This document shows positions 18,801-27,180 of a DNA stretch of 64,000 nt, piece after piece. The position numbers and the translations under genes are program-made. Origin of the DNA: Arthrospira sp. PCC 9108 (GTDB lineage Bacteria > Cyanobacteriota > Cyanobacteriia > Cyanobacteriales > Microcoleaceae); NCBI GenBank assembly GCA_016745315.1, contig CP066886.1:5084501-5148500 (forward strand), read 5' to 3'. The stretch's first letter is position 1. Every line of letters begins with the position of its first letter. The notes under the pieces were generated by a model. The model was not told the origin of the DNA. It searched no databases and saw only the letters and a list, made by a program, of their open reading frames with translations.

Positions 18801-19923
18801 TTACACTCCCGACCCAGGCAGTATCGCTGGTTCCCAACGACAATATCCGCAAGGCTTCATTTCTGATATTTTGTGCCGCGTTGACATCTCGATCATGGCA
18901 AGTCCCACAATGTTGACATTGCCATTGACGAATATCTAACGACAAACTATCTACTCGGTTGAGGCAAACGTGACAGGTTTTAGAGGATGCAAAGAAACGG
19001 TCAACCTCAATATAGGTTTTTCCTTCCCACTCCGCTTTATATTTAAGCATTGTGGTAAACATTCCCCAGCCTACATCACTAATTGCCTTGGCTAGTTTGT
19101 GGTTTCGTACCATCCCTTTTACATTCAGATTCTCTACAGCAATAACTTGGTTTTCGTTGACTATCTGGCGGGATAGTTTGTGTAGAAAGTCCTCACGGCA
19201 ACGGGCAGTCTTGCCATGAACCTTAGCTACTTTTTGTTGGGCTTTAGTTCTATTCTGACTACCCTTTTGCTTGCGGGATAGTTTTTGTTGTTGGCGTTTA
19301 AGGTTACGGTGATGTTTGTCGCCATGACGGGGATTATCATACTTTAACCCATCACTGGTAATGGCGAAATGAGTCAATCCAACGTCAATGCCAACCGCTT
19401 TACCTTCGGTAGACTGACTCGGAGTTTCTTTCCCATCATCCACCAATACCTAAGCATAGTATTGTCCATCAGAATTTTGGGAGACCGTCACAGTTTTGAT
19501 TGTCCCTTCAAATTCTCGATGACGATGGCAGTAGACTAGCCCAATCTTCCCAGGTAGTTTGATATAGTCTCCCTCAAACTTAACGTTGGCGGGATAACTT
19601 AATGACTGCCGACCATGCTTTGACTTGAAACGGGGCAATTGCGCCCGCTTCTCAAAGAAGTTTTTGTAGGCAGTGGAAAGATTGAGAGCAACAACTTGCA
19701 AAGACTGGGAATAGGCATCCGTTAGCCAAGGGTATTCCTTTTTTAACCCTGGCAACAGACCCTGGATATATCCACGAGATAATCCTTTGCCTGTCTTGAG
19801 ATATGTTTCTTGGCATAGGTTGAGTGCCAAATTCCAATACCAACGACAGCATCCAAACGCCTTGGCGAGAGACGCTTTTTGGTCGTCGGTTGGGTAGATG
19901 CGATACTTGTACGCCTTATACAT
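18733..19923 (-). pseudogene. tnpB: TnpB RNA-guided nuclease with one in-frame TAG
   Basis: Together ~396 codons, the normal TnpB length. The first 157 codons (MYKAYKYRIYPTDDQKASLA to SQNSDGQYYA) are the N-terminal HTH/wedge region. TAG at ~19447-19449 then interrupts, and the same frame continues with VLVDDGKE. All nuclease motifs are intact downstream: RuvC-I GIDVGLTHFA, RuvC-II VIAVENLNVKG, the zinc finger CHVC ... CQHC, and RuvC-III DRDVNAAQNI. A single base change therefore separates it from a complete gene. TnpB is a programmable RNA-guided DNA nuclease that helps retain the IS. It is probably inactive unless the TAG is a sequence error or is suppressed. Confidence 0.88.
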
Positions 19924-20444
19924 TATCGTTATTTGCTGTTGCTGATAACATTGTAGTTGATCATCCGAGGATTCGCTATCGCTCAGTTTGTTTATTGGTT
20001 GCTATTCATCCCCTCCCTGCAAGCGAGGAAGGGGAATTCCGCCACATTTTGTTAAAAACAAAATCAATACAATCGATACACACAGATATATCAAGATGCT
20101 GATTTGAAAATTCAACGCTTCTTTAGCTTGATCTTCAACAAATGGCATCTCATCCTTTTTGAGTAGCCAAATCACCAAAGGTCCAACGATATTAGCAACA
20201 GGTATGACATAACCCACAAAAGAGCTGAGGTGTGCGATCATGCCCCAAGTTCTGCTTTCTTGATCTATTTGGTTCCGTCGATTAGTCATGTTGCCTCCAT
20301 CGCTGAGTATCATGCCACTGTTGATCTATGTTAATATCATTTTCAGCAGATAGCACCTGAGCGCCTCCCCCAGAACCATCAACTATGATAAGTTAAGTAC
20401 AGAAAAAGCCTACTAATTAGGGTATCAACTAGCTAATTATACAA

Positions 20445-21206
20445 ATGCGAACCGAAACAATCGTACTGCTATCGAGCCGAGAAATTGAAAAGATGCGCCA
20501 AGCCGGAAAGTTAGCCGCGCAATTACTGAACTACCTAGAACCCATGGTCAAACCAGGAGTCAGTACCCTAGAACTCAACGATGAAGCCGAACGCTGGACT
20601 CAAGCTCATGGTGCCCGTAGCGCTCCCCTAGGTTATAATGGGTTCCCTAAGTCTATTTGTACCAGTGTTAACGAAGTTATCTGTCACGGTATCCCCAGCG
20701 CCAAGCAGATTCTTCAAGATGGAGATATCATCAATATTGATGTCACCCCTATAGTTGATGGCTACCACGGCGACACCTCAAAAACCTTTTTTGTCGGTAA
20801 TCCTTCCCCCACAGCTAAAAAATTGGTTGAAGTCACCGAGGAATGTCTGCGGCGGGCTATTGAGACGGTGAAACCAGGTAGCCGCATAGGGGATATTGGG
20901 GCTGCTATTCAAGAATACGCGGAAAGTTATGGGTTTTCTGTAGTGCGGGATTTTGTCGGTCACGGGGTTAATACCGTCTTCCATACAGCACCGCAAATTC
21001 CCCATTATGGGACCCGTGGAAAGGGTAAAAAACTGCGCTCAGGAATGGTTTTTACGATTGAACCGATGATTAATGAGGGAACCTGGGAAGCAGAGGTACT
21101 CGATGATGGTTGGACAGCGATTACCACAGATGGTAAGCTGTCTGCTCAATTTGAACACACGATCGCTGTAACCGACCAGGGAGTGGATATTTTAACTCTG
21201 CCATAG
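20445..21206 (+). CDS. map: Methionine aminopeptidase, type I
   Basis: 253 residues. It removes the N-terminal Met from nascent proteins in the cytosol. Metal-binding residues are visible: DIINIDVTPIVDGYHGDTS (two Asp ligands), GHGVNTVFHTAP (His), FTIEPMI (Glu) and the final SAQFEHTIAV (Glu). The segment CTSVNEVICHGIPS carries the substrate-side His. The HGVNTVFHTAP loop differs from the common HGIGRxFHExP but occurs in one of the several MAP-I paralogues of cyanobacteria. It is intact. A group II intron is inserted ~90 bases downstream. Confidence 0.95.
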   Translation: MRTETIVLLSSREIEKMRQAGKLAAQLLNYLEPMVKPGVSTLELNDEAERWTQAHGARSAPLGYNGFPKSICTSVNEVICHGIPSAKQILQDGDIINIDVTPIVDGYHGDTSKTFFVGNPSPTAKKLVEVTEECLRRAIETVKPGSRIGDIGAAIQEYAESYGFSVVRDFVGHGVNTVFHTAPQIPHYGTRGKGKKLRSGMVFTIEPMINEGTWEAEVLDDGWTAITTDGKLSAQFEHTIAVTDQGVDILTLP

Positions 21207-21345
21207 CGCTCTTAGTGAAACCAGCGAGGTAGGGACAATTGATGAATTGCCCCTACTCTCGGAATTGCTAAGATTAATCCCAGGCTAGGATATGGTATTA
21301 GGGGTCGAGATAGACCTCACGGTCTACCCCTCCCATTCAGCAGCA

Positions 21346-21379
21346 GAACCGTACATGAGACTTTCACCTCATACGGCTC
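21346..21379 (-). ncRNA. Group II intron domain V
   Basis: A 34-base hairpin whose arms are GAGCCGTATGAGG and the facing CTCATGTACGGTTC, with a GAAA tetraloop. This is the catalytic core hairpin of group II introns, immediately downstream of the maturase frame. Confidence 0.9.
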
Positions 21380-21399
21380 CTAGTTTGACCGTCTCCTTG

Positions 21400-23217
21400 T
21401 TAAGAGTACAGCATTATCTCTTCATCAAGAGCTGTTTTATCATCGTGACAATGGCGATGTAATAGTTGAAGATTTTTGTATTCATCCTTTCCGCCATGGC
21501 TTCTAGGTACAATGTGGTCTACTTCAATTAAATCTGATGGGGTAAAGAATTGCCCACACCAGGTACATCTACCTTTTGGTTTTTTGAGTAGTTTTGCTAC
21601 CCTAATTGGCGTGTCGATTGCTTGTCCTTTCCTGGTTGCCCAGTAAGTCCAATTTCCGTCATAAAGTGTTGCGTCGGGGCGTATTAGGGTGTGTCTGACA
21701 ATTGGAGTCCAGTTGTGTTTGAATAGATGTATCCCATCTTTGGTTTGGAATAGCCAATTTTCGTGTCTTTCTTTCCCATTGCTAAGTTTAATTGTTCCAT
21801 GTCTGAAATAATTACTTAGCTTTTCGTAACTTGCCTTTCCGCATCTTGATGCTGTCCATGCCCGTAACATTTGCCAGATTATTTTGTCTAGCTTAGTGAA
21901 GGTCTCTTTTGAGACTACCGCTGAATAATAGTTTGCCCATCCTCTTATGATTGGGTTTAGTCTACTAATCAGGGTTGATTGGGGTGCTGTCTTATGTTGT
22001 TTGATTACACCTTTAATCACTTCTGTATGGGCTTTAACTGCTTTATGGCTGGGTTTTATGTGAGTTTTGTGTCCTAATGGTTTTCCATGTGGAGTTTTCC
22101 CAGTTTTATATTTTCCTACAGGATATTGCCTAATATTGAAACCTAAGAAATCAAATCCGGGTTCCTCTGCTTTGCCGTTATACTCAATGTGATTGAGCGT
22201 GTGGCAGATTCGAGTTTTTTCAGGTTTAATCTCTAATCCAATAGGCTTTAGCCATTTGGAAATAGCAGTTTGGCACTGTTCAATGATTTCTAAGTCTTTT
22301 GAGATGACCACGAAATCATCAGCGTATCTTATGACTCTCGCAAAAGGGCGATTGTCTGATTTCCTAGGATACAGTTTTTCAATTAACCTAATCATACCCA
22401 ACAGTGCGATGTTGGCGAGTATTGGACTTATTACCCCTCCTTGAGGTGTCCCTGCTTCTGTATTCTCGAATACACCGTTATCTAGCACTCCCGCTTTGAG
22501 CCATTGTTTCAGGTCTCTTTTTAGGCGGCTTGGACAATGAATTTTGGACAGTAGGTATTCATGGTTCACGGTAAGAGCATTTTGCTATATCCGCGTCAAG
22601 AACATAGTACTGTCCTTGATTTATGGCAGTATAAATTCTGCTAATTGCGTCATGGGCTGACCGTCCTGGACGGAACCCATAGCTTGTGCCTTCAAATCTC
22701 GATTCCCATTCAGGTTCGAGAGCCGATTTAACCAAGGCTTGCCTTGCTCTATCTTGGATTGTGGGTATTCCTATTCCAGCTTTTTTCATCCCTACCAGGT
22801 TTTGGAATCCAAACCCGTCGCAGTGGTTTTGCTTTGAGGTTTCCCTTAATGTTCTTAACAAGCTCAAACCTTTGTCTTGAAGAGATTGCTCTTACTCCAT
22901 CAACTCCGGCTGTTTTCTTGCCTTGACCCGCTTGGGGGGGCGGGTTTATTAAGCTGACTGTTGGGAAGCATGGCTGACCGTGGAACCCGCCCCTACAGTC
23001 GCACTGCTAAGAGCCGAGCATAGTATGATTTCACCAATAGACGTTGCCACCTTCTGGCTTTTGCATCTTGTCCCGATTTAGCTGCTTGAAATATACTCTT
23101 TTGGAGCTTGAAAACTTTCCGTTGAACCTTAGTCCATGGGATTGCCTTCCATGCGTTGTTCGTAGTCTTGATTGGTTTTGATTTCCCAAATCCTTTCTTT
23201 AAACTCGCTATCGCCAT
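21400..23217 (-). pseudogene. ltrA: Group II intron reverse transcriptase/maturase, disrupted
   Basis: Pieces of one RT lie in order. At 23217-22993 is the N-terminus (MAIASLKKGFGKSKPIKTTN). At 22867-22559 are RT0-RT2, including GIPTIQDRARQALVKSALEP and SYGFRPGRSAHDAI. At 22569-21400 is TPQGGVISPILANIAL, the catalytic IRYADDFVV, then the maturase and an HNH domain (CTWCGQFF ... VDHIVPRSHGGKDEYKNLQL). Three lesions break it: a ~60-base insertion near 22935-22995, a one-A shift at GATGAAAAAAGC (also present in intron 2), and a short deletion near 22575. It could move only with a maturase supplied in trans. Confidence 0.85.
22935..22995. repeat. MITE-like palindromic insertion inside the intron RT
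   Basis: About 60 bases bounded by GGGGCGGGTTT and GGAACCCGCCCC inverted ends, absent from the equivalent position in intron 2. Small GGGGCGGGTT-ended repeats of this type are common in filamentous cyanobacteria. Confidence 0.6.
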
Positions 23218-23943
23218 TTGTACACCTACTTGACTCTATTTCTTTACAATCAAACCGTGACCCGTTAGCATATCCCTACCATTACAGTTGGGCGTTGGCT
23301 TCTGGTCACATCTCGCATCCTCAAAGACTTGCGGTTACACTTATCCCTACTGATATCTCGACCAGATAATCAGAGTCTAGGAGGACTTAAAACGTTCCGT
23401 TTATATGGGCATTCCATCTTTAGATTTGTCCTATCCACCGGGGTACTTTAAAGGTCTGTGTAGGTAGTGCTAAGATTATCCTACTTTTCCCCTTGCTCTT
23501 TTGAGCGCAGCGTGTCAACCTCTTTCGCTACTTAATTCTTACGATGGTTCAAGCCGGACATTCGGTTTCCCTAATCATGGATGGTTGGCAGTGGTCTCGT
23601 TTCTGGTGTTGGGTTACACCTCGGAGCCTTCCGTTCCCCGCTTCAGTCCTGGGTTTGTGATTCCCAAAACTGGGGGTGGCTATCGCCGTTACCCTCAACT
23701 CTGTTTCGTAATTTCTCGTTATGTTAAGGATGGTTACGAATTGTTACAGAGTATATTGACCTTGGGTTTCCTGCCTTGATTTGGTATCTTATTGATACAA
23801 ATCGTTGGGACATATAAGCAGTTATGGGGATGGTCAGAGGCGAGCCTCTTGTATTCATTCAAGGGGCTGAAATCCCCATCAGGCAGTTATTTCGGGTATT
23901 GCAACCCTATTTCATGCCTGAACGTCTCGCACCTCAGAACTAA

Positions 23944-23973
23944 TTATACTAAACTGGGGCGGAAGGATTCGAA
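23944..23973 (+). other. attL core (direct repeat of the tRNA-Gln 3' end)
   Basis: The sequence TATACTAAACTGGGGCGGAA, continuing to GGATTCGAA, is shared with the tRNA-Gln 3' end at 41049-41076 and 54324-54351 in the same orientation. The bases left of it differ from those beside the other copies, which sets the element boundary here. Confidence 0.85.
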
Positions 23974-24036
23974 TCGCCTATATAGCCTACAACCCCTATT
24001 CTACCGTTACTTAGGTGTTACTCAAAGCCATAACAG
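23945..24036 (+). repeat. Perfect 92-bp inverted repeat, left arm (contains att core)
   Basis: Its exact reverse complement is at 25593-25685. The two arms flank the recombinase gene. The first ~30 bases are the att core; the remaining ~62 bases run through CGCCTATATAGCCTACAACC to GCCATAACAG. Confidence 0.95.
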
Positions 24037-24055
24037 AGTAACAAGTGAGTAAAAA

Positions 24056-25513
24056 ATGAGTAACGATATCAATACCCCTACTGTAGGGGGAAAGGGTAAT
24101 TATGACGATGGCTATAGTAGATTCCTGAAAGCCTATCAAGACTTTAAAGGGGAATGTCCCAAAGGAGTGACACTCAAGTTACAAAAGACCGGGACTAGGT
24201 ACAACCTACTATTGCAGTTTAAACAGCCACCAACCGGAAAACGACTACCCAAAACGGCTAACCTTGAATGTACACCTCAAGGGGTGATAGACGGCGTTAG
24301 GAAAGCTAAACTGGTATCAGAAGCCTTGGGAACCATTACTAGCGCTAGTGAATTTTGGAACTGGTACGATGCGACTATCTCAGGAAAGAACCAGATTGAG
24401 GATAATCTGATAACCTATCGGGAAATATTCCAACAACTAGAGGATGAGTATTTTGCGGGTTACAACCGCAACACAGGAAGGAAACGTTCTCGCGATATCG
24501 TAAGCGACTTAGCGTCTTACCATCAAAGCAAGGGAGTATTTTTTGAGGACTTCCCTAACTGGGATGAATATCCTAGCTGGGAGAGTTTCAAGGCTATGTT
24601 ATACACTCCCTTGCAGAATGGAGAACAATTAATAGGCTCCCAAACCTTCAGGGAACGTTACTACATCTTAAAAACCATAGCTAAGAAATCACCTAACAAA
24701 GAACACTTGCTTAAACAGCTTGAGCCTATTAACGCCAAACAAACGCAATTCAAAAAGAAACAACGGATAGCTGTTGATGTGTTTAAAGATTGGTGGTTTA
24801 AAACCCAACAAGAAGCCTATACTATTAAAAATCACCAACATCAATCATCCCGACATAGCTGGTTATGGGTAACGGGTATGACAGTAATGTATGGACTGAG
24901 ACCAACTGAAATAGCCGCTTCTGTTAATCTAACTAAGCCATTTGTAACTGAAGATGGCGTAATCATCAAAGCACTATCAGACCCTGATAATCAAGACAAT
25001 TACTTGGTATTAGGAGATTACACTTACTTTACTGACTCAGAAGGTCGGAAAGTGAGTATAAAAACAGGGGGAAGGATTGTAGCTCCAATTCCCAGCCTTG
25101 AAATGTTTGAGTTCCTGAAATTGAAACAACCGTTGTTACCAGAATATAGCCCTAAAAAAGGCAGTAAACCTAAAACCATAGTTACAGGCTTTGAAGCTGC
25201 GTTTAGTAACAGACTTCAATCTATGAAATGCCCGGTAACTCAGAAATATGCTTTTCGTAGGCTGTACAACCTGTTAGGTGAAAAGTATGGACTACCTATC
25301 GAGTTACGAGCTAGACTTATGGGTCATAGCACAATCGTTAATGAAGGTAAGTACAAGACAGAAGGCATTGACGCTACCTTAGAAGTTCTCAAAGGGGTTT
25401 CTAAGTTACCTATACCATTGAACGTAGCCATAGAACGGTTAACAGCGTTAGGGGTTGATATTGATGCTCCAGAAGCTAAATTATTTCTCAGAGTTATCTA
25501 TCAGATAGATTAA
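24056..25513 (+). CDS. Tyrosine recombinase/integrase of the element
   Basis: 485 residues. The C-terminal catalytic domain shows the box-I Arg in MYGLRPTEIAA, a box-II region YAFRRLYNLLGEKYGLPIEL, the GHSTIVNEGKYK segment with the His and the candidate nucleophilic Tyr, and an intervening LKLKQPLLP linker. The N-terminal ~230 residues include a strand-rich arm-binding-like region (KGVTLKLQKTGTRYNLLLQF) and a helical core-binding region. It presumably cuts the att core and integrates the circle at tRNA-Gln. It starts 20 bases inside the 92-bp inverted repeat, so its promoter must lie in or beyond that repeat and would be moved by inversion or integration. It has no strong Shine-Dalgarno and is followed by a terminator. 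Confidence 0.88.
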   Translation: MSNDINTPTVGGKGNYDDGYSRFLKAYQDFKGECPKGVTLKLQKTGTRYNLLLQFKQPPTGKRLPKTANLECTPQGVIDGVRKAKLVSEALGTITSASEFWNWYDATISGKNQIEDNLITYREIFQQLEDEYFAGYNRNTGRKRSRDIVSDLASYHQSKGVFFEDFPNWDEYPSWESFKAMLYTPLQNGEQLIGSQTFRERYYILKTIAKKSPNKEHLLKQLEPINAKQTQFKKKQRIAVDVFKDWWFKTQQEAYTIKNHQHQSSRHSWLWVTGMTVMYGLRPTEIAASVNLTKPFVTEDGVIIKALSDPDNQDNYLVLGDYTYFTDSEGRKVSIKTGGRIVAPIPSLEMFEFLKLKQPLLPEYSPKKGSKPKTIVTGFEAAFSNRLQSMKCPVTQKYAFRRLYNLLGEKYGLPIELRARLMGHSTIVNEGKYKTEGIDATLEVLKGVSKLPIPLNVAIERLTALGVDIDAPEAKLFLRVIYQID

Positions 25514-25538
25514 TCTAATCGTCAACCTTTCATAAATT

Positions 25539-25571
25539 AACACCCCTAGATTAAACCCTAGGGGTTATTTT
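25539..25571 (+). terminator. Terminator after the recombinase gene
   Basis: Stem ACCCCTAG / CTAGGGGT with an 8-base loop followed by TATTTTAT, 28 bases after the recombinase stop and before the second arm of the inverted repeat. Confidence 0.75.
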
Positions 25572-25655
25572 ATGGCTACAAATTGATGGATCCTGTTATG
25601 GCTTTGAGTAACACCTAAGTAACGGTAGAATAGGGGTTGTAGGCTATATAGGCGA

Positions 25656-25685
25656 TTCGAATCCTTCCGCCCCAGTTTAGTATAA
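25656..25685 (-). other. Second, inverted att site (apparently complete attP)
   Basis: The att core in opposite orientation to attL and attR. On one side it has the recombinase-side arm (25593-25655) and on the other the body-side arm (25686 onward). These are the two element-side flanks that attL and attR carry separately, so this looks like an unrecombined attP left inside the integrated element. Confidence 0.75.
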
Positions 25686-25852
25686 ACCCTTATCCTAACA
25701 GCGATAGCGGGTTATTACTCAACCCCTATATCCTATTGAGTTACTCAGATATTACTCACAATCTAGTCCTAGCACAGGAAAATAATTCTGTCAATAGGTT
25801 GATTACTCAGTCAATAAGCACAACTTAATCAATCTGTCAAATACCCATACCA

Positions 25853-25987
25853 CCCCCCTAACCAAACACCGATAAGGTAACTCTCTCGTGATAGCAGTCA
25901 ATGGCAAGCCTATCGGTTCGTTACGAACCATTGACTGCTATCACATCGGTCGCACCCCTAAGAGTGTTTGTTTCGGTTAGGGGGGGG
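25853..25987. repeat. Nested palindrome within IR-L
   Basis: Outer arms CCCCCCTAACCAAACAC and GTGTTTG...GGTTAGGGGGG enclose a perfect 17-bp inner stem, GTGATAGCAGTCAATGG (25888) and its complement (25928). In the loop is a third hairpin, GGTTCGT-T-ACGAACC (25915-25929). It could extrude as a cruciform or act as a recognition site. The counterpart is at 40749-40879. Confidence 0.8.
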
Positions 25988-26034
25988 ATATGCTTCCAAG
26001 TCAACACGATAGCCGTAGGGGGAACCCACTAGGT

Positions 26035-26074
26035 TATCAATGTACAACGATACTCCTATCAATGTACAAAGATA
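26035..26074. promoter_or_regulatory. Pair of 18-bp palindromic iteron-like sites (IR-L)
   Basis: TATCAATGTACAACGATA at 26035 and TATCAATGTACAAAGATA at 26057, spaced 22 bases start to start (two helical turns). Each is an imperfect palindrome around TTGTACA. The matching pair in the right repeat is at 40666 and 40689. This would fit a replication initiator or repressor site (inference). Confidence 0.6.
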
Positions 26075-26431
26075 TCAGACCGCCTACCTGGTTCCCTATG
26101 GGAGTCAGATTATTGGTGAAATATTGAGGAGCCTACTCACTACCAACAAAATGCGATCGCATAATCACGACTAACCTGGCTATGACATACTGAAGCGATA
26201 CCCCCAAACAACTTTTCAACTGGTAACTTGTTTCGTCATCTCTCGCTGATACCTACATAATCCTAGAGAATTGATTCCCCATCGAAACCGATACCTACAT
26301 ACCGCTAGACAAGTCTCCAATTTATAGGGGTACTGAGTTCCGCACAGGATGATTACCCCTAATAGACGGGTTAAGGTTTTGGCTTAGGGTGTTTATTGTG
26401 GGTAAACTAGGGGTGGGTTCATATAAACTTC

Positions 26432-26459
26432 CAATAGACTACTGGCAATAGACTACTGG
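26432..26459. repeat. Tandem 14-mer at the inner edge of IR-L
   Basis: CAATAGACTACTGG occurs twice in a row, then an A-run. At the mirrored place at the right end (40281-40308) there is also a doubled 14-mer, but with a different sequence (AACAGGAGTGCTGC/G). Confidence 0.7.
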
Positions 26460-26460
26460 C

Positions 26461-26505
26461 AAAAAATACAAACAACCCCTATCATGATAGGACACGATAA
26501 GGGTT
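26461..26505 (-). terminator. Terminator of the leftward gene arm
   Basis: Minus-strand stem AACCCTTATC / GATAGGGGTT (10 pairs, one G-T) with a 12-base loop, followed within ~8 bases by a run of six T. It lies downstream of the last leftward gene. Confidence 0.75.
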
Positions 26506-26515
26506 AAGGTTGTTA

Positions 26516-26567
26516 TTGAGTTAGGGTTAGCTGTTAGGTGTTAGGTGTTAGGGTTTAGGGTTTAGCT
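26516..26567 (-). repeat. Telomere-like GTTAGGTG/TTTAGGG repeats, left
   Basis: GTTAGGTGTTAGGTGTTAGG followed by two GTTTAGG units, overlapping the end of the gene at 26562. The mirrored region at 40199-40220 carries CCTAACACCTAACACCTAAC, so the similarity of the two ends resumes here beyond the long inverted repeats. Confidence 0.7.
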
Positions 26568-26888
26568 GTTACTCATTCTGCACTTAGTAATCATAGCTAA
26601 CGCTACGTCTGTTAGCTTGTCTACAATGAGTTGGTCAGATTTCCCTATGTAGATGTGATGATTGACGCTACCATCCCACCCTTTGAGGTTCCAGTAGGTA
26701 AAACCATTAATTGAGAGTTTTTTGCAAGCTGTAAATCGTTTACCATTAACCTCTACTGAAAAAGATTTATGGGTTTCTAGGTATTTAAACCATTCTAAAG
26801 AACCTACTTCGATACAGATATTACCATGACCTACCAGAAACCCTTTGTAAGACCCTGTTAGTGTGACTACTGGGAGTAGCTTAGGCAT
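26562..26888 (-). CDS. Small protein with YW...YIGK-type putative DNA-binding pattern
   Basis: 108 residues from ATG at 26888, chosen because GGGAGGTGA lies just upstream; a longer frame reaches 26927. The C-terminal half has the pattern FTYWNLKGWDGSVNHHIYIG then SDQLIVDKLTDVAL. This resembles small modules of the form YWxxYxxxGKxxxxYLGK...L that occur in mobile-element and regulatory proteins and are thought to bind DNA. A role as the element's repressor or recombination directionality factor is possible but unproven. It overlaps the preceding gene's stop by 8 bases, so the pair is probably translationally coupled. Confidence 0.6.
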   Translation of the reverse strand: MPKLLPVVTLTGSYKGFLVGHGNICIEVGSLEWFKYLETHKSFSVEVNGKRFTACKKLSINGFTYWNLKGWDGSVNHHIYIGKSDQLIVDKLTDVALAMITKCRMSNS

Positions 26889-27162
26889 GAAAATCACCTC
26901 CCAGTAGGATATCGCTGTTATAACCATTAAGGTTACATTCAGGTGATATTACGTCTGAATCGAATCGAGTAATAATTGGATACTGAGATTCTACCCATTT
27001 CTCGTGTACTGCCAGAAAGTCAATAGCGTAATTATGAGCAATTTCTGCTATCGTGATTCTATCCTCACGAGTTGCTGTTAAATTATTGCCAGCTAATCTG
27101 ACAAAAATCTCCCTAGCCATTTCTGCAATAACCATCATTTTTTCTTGTTCAAACTCATTCAT
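26881..27162 (-). CDS. Hypothetical protein of the leftward arm
   Basis: 93 residues, unrecognised. The N-terminal half is helical and acidic/basic (MNEFEQEKMMVIAEMAREIF); the C-terminal half ends GGDFHA. It has no membrane segment. It overlaps the start of the following gene and follows the 92-residue gene by 18 bases, consistent with one operon. It is present only once, because the 13.27-kb duplication begins further right. Confidence 0.5.
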   Translation of the reverse strand: MNEFEQEKMMVIAEMAREIFVRLAGNNLTATREDRITIAEIAHNYAIDFLAVHEKWVESQYPIITRFDSDVISPECNLNGYNSDILLGGDFHA

Positions 27163-27180
27163 GGCTTTATTTCCTATTGA

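Larger units (their letters stand above)
18706..20034 (-). mobile_element. IS200/IS605-group element carrying only tnpB (IS1341-type)
   Basis: The element consists of a tnpB frame flanked by end hairpins and interrupts the DUF4870 gene. One end has the hairpin at 20010-20034 (CCCCTCCCTGC ... GAGGAAGGGG). The other has the hairpin at 18718-18745 (CCCCACCCTGCC ... GGATGGGG). There are no terminal inverted repeats and no obvious target duplication, as expected for the single-strand transposition of this group. No tnpA is present, so movement would need TnpA supplied elsewhere. Confidence 0.85.
18588..20289 (-). pseudogene. DUF4870 small membrane protein, split by an IS
   Basis: The N-terminal part (20289 to ~20035) starts with ATG preceded by GGAGG and encodes MTNRRNQIDQESRTWGMIAH, a hydrophobic helix and a second one ending SIVLILFLTKCGGIP. 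The C-terminal part (~18705 to 18588) resumes with GIPLLFAVLLFDLIFTIVA and ends PLTLRFIK. Joined, they give the usual ~110-residue DUF4870 protein with three membrane helices. The sequences meet at a GGAATTCC/GGGATTCC duplet, with the tnpB element between. The gene is therefore interrupted. DUF4870 function is unknown. Confidence 0.85.
21297..23932 (-). mobile_element. Group II intron 1
   Basis: On the minus strand the intron begins GTGCGAGACG at 23932, a standard group II 5' end. It contains a split reverse-transcriptase/maturase frame and a classic domain V at 21379-21346, and ends near 21297 after the domain VI-like hairpin. It lies between map and the integrative element, only ~12 bases from the element's att repeat. 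The related intron at 61856 starts with nearly the same bases (GTGCGAAACG). The 3' boundary is approximate. The 23218-23931 part holds domains I-IV without genes. Confidence 0.85.
25593..26432 (+). repeat. Long inverted repeat, left arm (IR-L)
   Basis: About 840 bases. The outer 92 bases match 23945-24036 exactly. From the att core inward, the sequence matches the reverse complement of 40307-41076 with scattered differences and a divergent stretch near 25988-26030. It contains a nested palindrome, a pair of 18-bp iteron-like sites and a HIP1 site. No gene is seen between 25514 and 26562. Confidence 0.9.

Noticed and set aside
21297..23932. Retron or DGR reverse transcriptase
   Set aside because: Domain V, the GTGCGA 5' end, maturase regions and the HNH domain identify a group II intron.
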